DNA from: Zobellia roscoffensis
Lineage (GTDB): Bacteria; Bacteroidota; Bacteroidia; Flavobacteriales; Flavobacteriaceae
Assembly (NCBI RefSeq): GCF_015330165.1
Contig: NZ_JADDXT010000002.1
Location: 4,549,933 to 4,613,932, forward strand
Direction of reading: 5' to 3'
Length of the DNA: 64,000 nucleotides
Positions 16,627 to 23,655 of the stretch are shown here, piece by piece; positions within the stretch are counted from its first letter, which is position 1, and the number at the start of each line of letters is the position of its first letter. The notes beneath the pieces were generated by a model. That model was not told the DNA's origin. It did no database searches and was given only the letters and a program-made list of their open reading frames with translations. Both the position numbers and the translations under genes were made by a program.

Positions 16627-18678
16627 ATGATCTGTGTCAAACGTAAACCCCTTCTAATCACTGTTCACCTAAGCTTTCTCTTGCTTACCGCATCATTTAT
16701 ATCTTGTCATAGGAAAGATCAAAATAACATCCACAAATCCATCGTTCAAGTCGATTCAGTTTTTGCTCTGATCGACAGCTCCAGTAATTCAGGTGTCTCA
16801 AAAGAGAAAAGCAAACTCTATTTGGCTAAAGCCGAAAAAAAAACGGATGAGCTAAATAACGATTCAATAAAACTTAAGCTTTTTTCTAAAATTTCCCTCA
16901 AGTACTTAAATCTGAAAGATTCTGTCAACTTCTTAAGAACAAATCAAGAAACCATTGAATTATCCAAATTATCAAATGATAGCATAACTCTTGCCGAAGC
17001 AAACTGGGATTTAGCTAGCTTCCATAGGTCAAAAGCAAGTATTCATGAGGCATATTTATACTTTTCGGAAGCCCAAAAAATATACGAAGCCCTTCATATG
17101 GATTATGAATCTGCCCGTATGCTATACAACATGGCTGTTACACAATCAGACATTAAAGACTACACTGGTAGTGAAATTAACACCATACGAGCCATTGAAA
17201 TTTTAAAACCACTAGAAGAGCACAAAAGACTTTACTACTGTTATAATAATTTAGGCTCAATTACAAAAGAACTAAAAGATTTTGACAGGGCTCTTGATTA
17301 CTACGCGACTGCTCTTGAATATCAAACCAAACTAGACTTTGAAAACAACTACGGTCTTAGCCTTAAGAACAATATTGGTGTTGTATACCAGGAAAGAGGC
17401 AATTTTGAGGAATCCATTCCTTATTTTGAAGAAGTACTAAAAGACAAAAGCCTGAAATCAGAAAAACCTGCTTTGTACGGTACTGCCTTAAATAATTTAA
17501 TTTACAGCAAATTCAAAGTAAATAATCAGGAAAACCTCTCCGACCAGTTTTTAGAAATAATTAAGCTTCAGGATAGCTTAGGGGAAATTAAAGATGTTTC
17601 ACGCACCCATTTCTGCTTTGCCGAATATCACTTGAGTAAAAATGACACATTAAACGCTATTTTTCAAGCAAAGAAAGCCTTGGGCTATGCAAAAATATCA
17701 AGTAATAACGATCGCGTCCTGGAAAGCTACCAGCTTTTAGCCAAATTAGAGTCCTCAAAATCTAGCTATTACAATCAAAAGTACATTTCTCTAAATGACA
17801 GCCTGCAACAAGCCGAAAGACAAGTCCGAAATAAGTTTGCAAGAATCCGTTTTGAAACGGATGAATTTATTGCTGAGAATGAAGTTCTAGCTCGCGAAAA
17901 ACAGCTATGGACAGGGGTTGCCGTTTCCATATTATTGCTAGGGCTTATGTCATATATAATTTTAGACCAGAGATCTAAAAACCAAAAACTCCGTTTTCAA
18001 CAACAACAACAGGCAGCTAACCAAGAGATTTTTAATTTAATGCTTACCCAAAAAGAAAAATTAGAAGAAGGGAAAAAAATAGAGCAAAAAAGAATATCCG
18101 AAGAACTTCATGATGGTGTGTTAGGAAAAATGCTAGGTGCCCGTATGGTACTTACCGGTCTCAACAAAAGAAAAGGAAACGAAGCTGAAATGGAGAGAAA
18201 AAAAGCTATAAACGCCCTACAGGAGGTTGAAAAAGAGGTTCGTTCTATTTCTCATGAACTTAGTCATGCTGCCTATCAAAATATTCCTAATTTTATACAT
18301 TCAATTAGTGATTTATTAAACACAGTTCAAACTACTGCCAATTTTGAATACAATTTTGTATACAATGAAAGCTTTGATTGGGATTCGCTGAATGCGAATG
18401 TAAAAATCAACGTGTATCGTATGATTCAAGAAAGTTTACAAAATTGTGTTAAACATGCAGCATGTAAAAACGTAATTGTAGAACTTAGTAAAACTGATAC
18501 TGGTTTTATTACAAAGATTATAGATGATGGAAAAGGCTTCAAAACAAGTTCCAGAAAAAAAGGGATAGGCTTACGAAACATTTCATCTAGGATTGAAAAA
18601 ATAAAAGGAACATATACTATTAATAGTTCACGAGGCAAAGGCACCACCGTTACGCTTCAGATTCCGTTAGAAACTTAA
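16627..18678 (+). CDS. TPR-containing sensor histidine kinase (HisKA_3 type)
   Basis: A 683-residue sensor. The N-terminal export signal contains a possible lipobox (FISC). TPR repeats fill about 120-390 (for example YYCYNNLGSITKELKDFDRAL), placing a protein-protein sensing domain outside the inner membrane. A coiled segment and one membrane helix (about 426-446) follow, then a cytosolic HisKA_3 domain with H495 in RISEELHDGVLGKML. The HATPase domain (about 590-683) has the N-box IQESLQNCVKHA and G-boxes DDGKGF and GIGLRNI. Its cognate regulator is directly downstream. The ligand is unknown; the neighbouring repeat lipoprotein is a candidate partner by position only. Confidence 0.93.
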   Translation: MICVKRKPLLITVHLSFLLLTASFISCHRKDQNNIHKSIVQVDSVFALIDSSSNSGVSKEKSKLYLAKAEKKTDELNNDSIKLKLFSKISLKYLNLKDSVNFLRTNQETIELSKLSNDSITLAEANWDLASFHRSKASIHEAYLYFSEAQKIYEALHMDYESARMLYNMAVTQSDIKDYTGSEINTIRAIEILKPLEEHKRLYYCYNNLGSITKELKDFDRALDYYATALEYQTKLDFENNYGLSLKNNIGVVYQERGNFEESIPYFEEVLKDKSLKSEKPALYGTALNNLIYSKFKVNNQENLSDQFLEIIKLQDSLGEIKDVSRTHFCFAEYHLSKNDTLNAIFQAKKALGYAKISSNNDRVLESYQLLAKLESSKSSYYNQKYISLNDSLQQAERQVRNKFARIRFETDEFIAENEVLAREKQLWTGVAVSILLLGLMSYIILDQRSKNQKLRFQQQQQAANQEIFNLMLTQKEKLEEGKKIEQKRISEELHDGVLGKMLGARMVLTGLNKRKGNEAEMERKKAINALQEVEKEVRSISHELSHAAYQNIPNFIHSISDLLNTVQTTANFEYNFVYNESFDWDSLNANVKINVYRMIQESLQNCVKHAACKNVIVELSKTDTGFITKIIDDGKGFKTSSRKKGIGLRNISSRIEKIKGTYTINSSRGKGTTVTLQIPLET

Positions 18679-18736
18679 TGCAAATGCGCAACCAGTTAAA
18701 GACTTTATCAAAAAATCAAGACTGACCAAGCAAACT

Positions 18737-19408
18737 ATGGAGAATTTAATTAGAATATTAGCTGTTGATGATCATGAAATGATTGTATTAGGCTACAAGT
18801 ATACCATTGAAGGTTGTGATTTTGAGGATTATAAAGTAACTGTAAATATTGCACCTAGTTATTTAGAAGGAAAAGCAGAAATAGAAAGTTCTGCAAGTCG
18901 TATGCCGTATGATATAATATTATTAGACATTCAGATGTTTCCAGATAGTGCCAAAGAAGAACGTGGCGGTGTTGATTTAGGTCTATTGGTACGAAAAATT
19001 TCTCCAACTTCTAAAGTAGTTTTCCTTTCATCTTTTAGTGATAGTTACCACATTAACAATGTTTTAAAAACAGTTAATCCAGACGGGTACATGGTTAAAT
19101 CTGAAGTTGATGAGAAAACATTGCAGGATATGGTGAAGACCGTCAAAGAAAATCCTCCTTATTATACTGCCGCGGCACTGCAAGCCATACGTAGAAAAAT
19201 GGCAAACGAAGACCAGATAGATGAACGGGATAAAAAAATATTATACCAATTATCCATTGGCACCAAAACTAAAGACATCTCTTCTTTAGTTGCAGCATCT
19301 AGCACAACCGTTGAAAACCGAAAAAGACAGTTAAAAATAATCTTCAATGTAGAAAATGGTAACGACTTTGCCCTAATTGAGGAAGCAAAAAAGCGTGGGT
19401 TCATATAG
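18737..19408 (+). CDS. Response regulator with LuxR/NarL-type HTH
   Basis: A 223-residue regulator paired with the HisKA_3 kinase 58 bp upstream. The receiver has the acidic pair D11-D12 and phospho-acceptor D64 in DIILLDIQM, plus the conserved Lys in DGYMVKSE. The C-terminal helix-turn-helix lies in about 163-215 (LSIGTKTKDISSLVAASSTTVENRKRQL). Domain order and partner match the NarL/FixJ class. The targets are unknown; the adjacent unrecognised gene at 19556 is a possible one. A strong terminator follows. Confidence 0.92.
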   Translation: MENLIRILAVDDHEMIVLGYKYTIEGCDFEDYKVTVNIAPSYLEGKAEIESSASRMPYDIILLDIQMFPDSAKEERGGVDLGLLVRKISPTSKVVFLSSFSDSYHINNVLKTVNPDGYMVKSEVDEKTLQDMVKTVKENPPYYTAAALQAIRRKMANEDQIDERDKKILYQLSIGTKTKDISSLVAASSTTVENRKRQLKIIFNVENGNDFALIEEAKKRGFI

Positions 19409-19467
19409 AATAAATATATAAATATCTTAAAATAAGCTACTTAAGATTTTTACTTTTTGCAAAATCT

Positions 19468-19500
19468 AAAAAACCCCCCGTTTTTATGGGGTTTTTCTTT
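19468..19500 (+). terminator. Rho-independent terminator
   Basis: AAAAACCCC pairs with GGGGTTTTT across a ~10-nt loop and continues into a T-run. It ends the kinase-regulator unit. Confidence 0.85.
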
Positions 19501-19523
19501 ATAGCGCAAACAAAACCGAAAAC

Positions 19524-19531
19524 TATCTTTG
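19524..19531 (+). promoter_or_regulatory. -7 promoter element TATCTTTG
   Basis: Exact TAnnTTTG match 24 bp before the ATG at 19556. Confidence 0.5.
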
Positions 19532-19555
19532 GCGTAAAGTGTATAACTACGTCAT

Positions 19556-20212
19556 ATGCCACTATATCAAGATAGTTTTAGAAACAACCAGTCTAATGGT
19601 TATACGTCCGGTTCGCAAATAGAAGGAATGGAATCTTTTGCTAATAGTTTAGAAAAATTATTCTTCGCAGAAGTCACTATTCTCAATTGCACGAATCTAG
19701 ATGCCAAAACCAATTTAGCTATTGAGTTAAATTGTAATATTTCTTTAGTTGAAATGCTATTTCATTTCAACAAAGGTACTTGGGGTAATTTTAAACCAGG
19801 AAGGACCTCTTTCATAAAATTGCTTAACAATCTTGTTGAAGAAAGTGGTTTTAGTGTAGATATTGAAGAGTTTACTTTTTTCCTAAAAGACACGGCTATT
19901 GTCATCAATAAAATTTACGACAATAGCATTCCTGAACAGTTAGATATTATCATAGCTGAAATATGCAAACATTATGTGCATTTCAGCAAAGGTTTAACCG
20001 AAACACCTTATGAAATCTACGTTCCTGTTTTTGAAGAAGAAAATAACGAAAAAAATGAAATTCTAATACAAAATATAGAAGCTGATAATAACACCAAAAA
20101 AGATTATTTTCAGTATTGGGGTCTTTATTTTGAATCTGAAGATGATGCTGTCATCTATGATTTAAAGAGCTCTACCATAGAACACGGTGACCTATTTATG
20201 CTTAACCATTAA
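19556..20212 (+). CDS. Unknown cytosolic protein (very weak RteC-like hint)
   Basis: Not firmly recognised. It has 218 residues, no signal peptide or membrane segment, and is acidic with a Glu/Asn-rich stretch near 158-180. The middle (about 55-125: NISLVEMLFHFNKGTWGN, SFIKLLNNL, then EEFTFFLKDTAIVINKI) vaguely recalls the C-terminal half of RteC-type regulators, where a similar order of helices occurs. The resemblance is too weak to name it. It has its own promoter element and lies between the kinase-regulator unit and the convergent glyA. Confidence 0.7.
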   Translation: MPLYQDSFRNNQSNGYTSGSQIEGMESFANSLEKLFFAEVTILNCTNLDAKTNLAIELNCNISLVEMLFHFNKGTWGNFKPGRTSFIKLLNNLVEESGFSVDIEEFTFFLKDTAIVINKIYDNSIPEQLDIIIAEICKHYVHFSKGLTETPYEIYVPVFEEENNEKNEILIQNIEADNNTKKDYFQYWGLYFESEDDAVIYDLKSSTIEHGDLFMLNH

Positions 20213-20275
20213 ATCAAGACAAGTTTTTGAGGTGTTTGACAGTAATATAAACTGCCCATTCCCCAAAATAATCAA

Positions 20276-20316
20276 TCCCCCATTTACTACTCAAATAAAA
20301 TTGAGTAGTTGGGGGA
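20276..20316. terminator. Hairpin between convergent genes
   Basis: TCCCCCA and ACTACTCAA pair with TTGAGTAGT and TGGGGGA around a 6-nt loop, with a small internal bulge. It lies between the 19556 gene and glyA. There is no long U-tract, but the stability and position fit a shared terminator. Confidence 0.65.
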
Positions 20317-20358
20317 TGGGATTATATTAATTACTTACTGTAACTTTCTGATTTTCAA

Positions 20359-21639
20359 TCAAGCATTAAAAAGCTCTCTACCATTCATTAAGGCATTTAC
20401 CTTTTTCTTAACCGCTTTTACTTTTGTCTCGTCTTCAGCATTGGTTAGAACTTCATCTACCAATTCAACAATAACATTCATATCAGCTTCTTTTAAACCT
20501 CTAGTTGTAATAGCAGCTGTACCAAAACGAATACCAGACGTTACAAATGGCGACTTATCGTCAAAAGGAACCATATTCTTGTTTGCCGTAATATCTGCCT
20601 GTACTAAAACTTTTTCAGCGTCCTTACCTGTAATATCTTTATTTCTAAGATCAATAAGCATCATGTGATTATCCGTTCCTCCCGAAATAATATTGTATCC
20701 TTTAGCAACAAAAGCTGCAGCCATTGCAGCAGCGTTTTTCTTAACCTGAATCATATAATTAAGGAAATTGTCAGAAAGAGCTTCTCCAAAAGCAATAGCT
20801 TTAGCTGCAATAATATGTTCCAAAGGACCACCTTGATTTCCTGGAAAAACAGCCAAATCTAATAAAGCGGACATCTTACGAAGATTACCGTTCTTTAATT
20901 TGATTCCAAAAGGATTATCAAAATCTTCTCCCATTAAAATAAGTCCACCACGTGGCCCTCTTAAAGTTTTGTGAGTTGTAGTGGTCACAATATGACAGTG
21001 CGGAATTGGATCGTTCAGAATACCCTTTGCAATAAGACCAGCTGGATGAGAAATATCAGCCAACAATAAAGCTCCAACGCTATCAGCAATAGCTCTGAAC
21101 TTTTCAAAATCAATATCTCGTGAGTATGCAGACGCTCCTGCAATAATCATTTTTGGTTTTTCCTTTGTTGCTATTTCCTGGATAACATCATAGTCTAGCG
21201 TACCGGTTGCTTTATCAACACCATAAAAAACAGGGTTGTACAATCTACCTGAAAAGTTCACAGGAGATCCGTGAGTCAAATGCCCTCCGTGAGAAAGGTC
21301 AAATCCTAAAATAGTGTCACCCGGTTTTAAACATGCGTGGTAAACCGAAGCATTTGCCTGAGAACCTGAATGAGGCTGGACATTTGCATACGCAGCTCCA
21401 AACAATTCTTTAGCTCTATCAATAGCCAATTGCTCTATTTTGTCAACTACCTCACAACCCCCATAATAACGCTTCCCAGGATATCCCTCGGCATATTTAT
21501 TGGTTAGTACGGATCCCGCAGCCTCCATAACTTGGGGGCTCGTAAAATTCTCAGAGGCTATAAGCTCTATACCGCTTATTTGGCGTTCTCTTTCCTCTGC
21601 TATTAGTTCAAAAATCTGATTGTCTCGTTGCATAAGCAA
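20359..21639 (-). CDS. glyA: Serine hydroxymethyltransferase
   Basis: GlyA interconverts serine and glycine using PLP and tetrahydrofolate, the main one-carbon source. The 426-residue protein has the conserved SENFTSPQVMEAAGS start and the YAEGYPGKRYYGGCE loop. The PLP-binding TTTTHKTLRGPRGG motif with the catalytic Lys and the GNQGGP segment are also present. Translation may begin at the Met two codons in (MQRDNQ). It is transcribed alone, divergently from fahA; their promoters overlap. Confidence 0.97.
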   Translation of the reverse strand: MLMQRDNQIFELIAEERERQISGIELIASENFTSPQVMEAAGSVLTNKYAEGYPGKRYYGGCEVVDKIEQLAIDRAKELFGAAYANVQPHSGSQANASVYHACLKPGDTILGFDLSHGGHLTHGSPVNFSGRLYNPVFYGVDKATGTLDYDVIQEIATKEKPKMIIAGASAYSRDIDFEKFRAIADSVGALLLADISHPAGLIAKGILNDPIPHCHIVTTTTHKTLRGPRGGLILMGEDFDNPFGIKLKNGNLRKMSALLDLAVFPGNQGGPLEHIIAAKAIAFGEALSDNFLNYMIQVKKNAAAMAAAFVAKGYNIISGGTDNHMMLIDLRNKDITGKDAEKVLVQADITANKNMVPFDDKSPFVTSGIRFGTAAITTRGLKEADMNVIVELVDEVLTNAEDETKVKAVKKKVNALMNGRELFNA

Positions 21640-21659
21640 ATATTCTGTTAAATGAGATG

Positions 21660-21667
21660 CAAAAGTA
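21660..21667 (-). promoter_or_regulatory. -7 promoter element of glyA (TACTTTTG)
   Basis: Exact TAnnTTTG match on the minus strand, 20 bp upstream of the glyA start codon. It lies within the region upstream of the divergent fahA promoter. Confidence 0.5.
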
Positions 21668-21678
21668 CGAATTGCCCA

Positions 21679-21707
21679 TTGTTAAAACTCATAAAACAAT
21701 ATATTTG
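21679..21707 (+). promoter_or_regulatory. Predicted fahA promoter
   Basis: TTG (21679-21681), an 18-bp spacer, TATATTTG (21700-21707): a full Bacteroidota promoter match, 37 bp before the ATG. Confidence 0.65.
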
Positions 21708-21744
21708 ATTAAGAATTTATCAAATACAAATTAACAATCTTTCT

Positions 21745-23037
21745 ATGTCTATATACGCGAACGACCCCTCAAAAAAAACATGGCTCCCCATGTCAGATCA
21801 ATCAGATTTCCCTATACAGAATATACCCTTCGGGGTTTTCCTTACCCGTGATGATATTATTACAATAGGCACACGTATTGGAGACTATGCAATAGATTTA
21901 GGAGCTCTTCATCAACTTGGTTACTTTGAGAACATCCCGCTTACGGACGATATTTTTCTACAAGACACCCTAAACGATTTTATATCTGACGGACAAAAGA
22001 CTTGGCGATTAGTTCGTAATCGTATTAGTGAAATTTTTGAGGCTTCTAACGAAACCCTTAAAAACAATGAAGATCATAAAAATGTAGTCTTATTTTCTAT
22101 GGATGAGATTGAAATGCAATTGCCTGTACAAGTAGGTGATTATACAGATTTCTACTCCAGCAAAGAACACGCTACAAATGTTGGCACTATGTTCCGTGAT
22201 CCGGATAATGCGTTATTACCCAACTGGCTTCATATACCTGTTGGGTATCATGGTAGAAGCTCCACCATTATACCCAGCGGAACACCTATTCACAGGCCCA
22301 TGGGGCAGACCTTGCCAAAAGGTGAAACCAAGCCCGTTTTTGGACCATCGCGTTTGGTAGATTTTGAATTGGAGATGGCATTTATTACCACGGATGCCAA
22401 TGTGCTAGGAGAACCTATTTCCGTAAATGAAGCCGAAGAATATATTTTTGGAATGGTAGTTTTTAATGATTGGAGCGCCCGTGATATCCAAAAATGGGAA
22501 TATGTGCCTCTTGGACCATTTTTAGCAAAAAACTTTGCTTCATCTATATCTCCATGGATTGTAACCATAGACGCCCTTCAACCATTTCGTGTTGAAAGTA
22601 CAACGCAAGAACCCAAGCCACTCCCCTATTTACAGCAAAAAGAGAGACATAGCTACGACATTAACCTTGAAGTAAGTATAGCAACCGAAAACGGTAACGA
22701 AACCACCATCTCAAAATCTAACTTTAAGTACATGTATTGGACCATGGCACAACAATTAGCCCACCATACAATTAACGGCTGTATTGTAAACAGTGGTGAT
22801 ATGATGGGTAGCGGAACCATATCCGGGCCAACCCCTGACTCTTACGGCTCCATGCTTGAACTATCATGGCAAGGCACCAAGCCTGTAAAACTAAATGATG
22901 GTTCTGAGCGTAAATTTATTGAAGACAATGACACCGTAATTATGAAAGGGTATTGCTCAAATAATGATGTACGCATCGGTTTTGGTGAAGTAAAAACAAA
23001 GCTTTTACCTCCTTTCACTCCAAAGAAAAAAAGTTAA
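21745..23037 (+). CDS. fahA: Fumarylacetoacetase
   Basis: This enzyme hydrolyses fumarylacetoacetate to fumarate and acetoacetate, the last step of tyrosine catabolism. The 430-residue length fits the eukaryote-like FAH family. An N-terminal SH3-like domain (about 1-120) leads to the catalytic domain, with metal-binding DYTDFYSSKEHATNVG and the acidic ligands around VDFELEMAF. The VVFNDWSARDIQKWEY and GDMMGSGTISGP motifs are typical. Other tyrosine-degradation genes are not in the window. It stands alone. Confidence 0.96.
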   Translation: MSIYANDPSKKTWLPMSDQSDFPIQNIPFGVFLTRDDIITIGTRIGDYAIDLGALHQLGYFENIPLTDDIFLQDTLNDFISDGQKTWRLVRNRISEIFEASNETLKNNEDHKNVVLFSMDEIEMQLPVQVGDYTDFYSSKEHATNVGTMFRDPDNALLPNWLHIPVGYHGRSSTIIPSGTPIHRPMGQTLPKGETKPVFGPSRLVDFELEMAFITTDANVLGEPISVNEAEEYIFGMVVFNDWSARDIQKWEYVPLGPFLAKNFASSISPWIVTIDALQPFRVESTTQEPKPLPYLQQKERHSYDINLEVSIATENGNETTISKSNFKYMYWTMAQQLAHHTINGCIVNSGDMMGSGTISGPTPDSYGSMLELSWQGTKPVKLNDGSERKFIEDNDTVIMKGYCSNNDVRIGFGEVKTKLLPPFTPKKKS

Positions 23038-23093
23038 AAATTTTACTCTCAATTACTACAATACCTTTAAGCCTCTTTATAGAATGAGATGGT

Positions 23094-23489
23094 TTAAAGG
23101 TATTTTTCTAGGTTAATTTCTGCAATTGCCCCATGGGAATCATGAACAACCACTCCTCCATTTTTTATTACCAGCAGCTGGGGTGATTGGTGCATGACCT
23201 GAAATTTATAACCCGTTTCATCAGAAACTTGACGATAACTGTGCAAGTCTAGAAAATAGAAATCCATTTGACCATCTTCAAAGGCATAGTTTTGAGTAAA
23301 CATGTTTAAAACCATCCGGCTAATACCACAAGTAGTTGAATGTTTAAATATCACCTGTGGTTTCGTTAAAGACTTTTTTTCAATTTCACTTAGTTGTTCA
23401 ACGGAAGTAAGTGCTATCCAAGGAATTTTAGTTTCCTTTTTATTTTCACCCTCATTTTTACTTCCAAATATATTATTAAAGAGACCCAT
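23094..23489 (-). CDS. YtxJ-family bacilliredoxin-like protein
   Basis: A 131-residue monothiol thioredoxin-fold protein of the YtxJ/DUF2847 family. The family is associated with bacillithiol and reduces bacillithiol-mixed disulfides. The motif FKHSTTCGIS has the single active-site Cys in the TCGIS context. The cis-Pro region (MHQSPQLLVIKNG) is also present. It is likely cytosolic, with no signal peptide. It is divergent from clpB. Whether this organism makes bacillithiol cannot be decided from the window. Confidence 0.9.
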   Translation of the reverse strand: MGLFNNIFGSKNEGENKKETKIPWIALTSVEQLSEIEKKSLTKPQVIFKHSTTCGISRMVLNMFTQNYAFEDGQMDFYFLDLHSYRQVSDETGYKFQVMHQSPQLLVIKNGGVVVHDSHGAIAEINLEKYL

Positions 23490-23583
23490 TTCGTATTTTT
23501 ATAGTATCAGTCTAACCTTTTTCAAAAACTTACAACTGACTAAATGTCGTTTATTTTGCAGTGTTAAGCGCCATATTGTCTTG

Positions 23584-23600
23584 CTTACCGCCTTGGTAAG
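23584..23600. repeat. Inverted repeat upstream of clpB
   Basis: CTTACC-GCCTT-GGTAAG, a perfect 6-bp stem, 56 bp before the clpB ATG. It may be a leader hairpin or operator. It does not match CIRCE. Confidence 0.3.
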
Positions 23601-23655
23601 ATTATTGACTTATTCAAATCAAAAATAAACAATAACAGCAGATAACAATATACAT

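Noticed and set aside
20309..20668. Frame opposite glyA
   Set aside because: Lies antisense to conserved glyA sequence, with no domain and no promoter.
23490..23655. CIRCE/HrcA site upstream of clpB
   Set aside because: No TTAGCACTC-N9-GAGTGCTAA pattern; only a short 6-bp inverted repeat is present.
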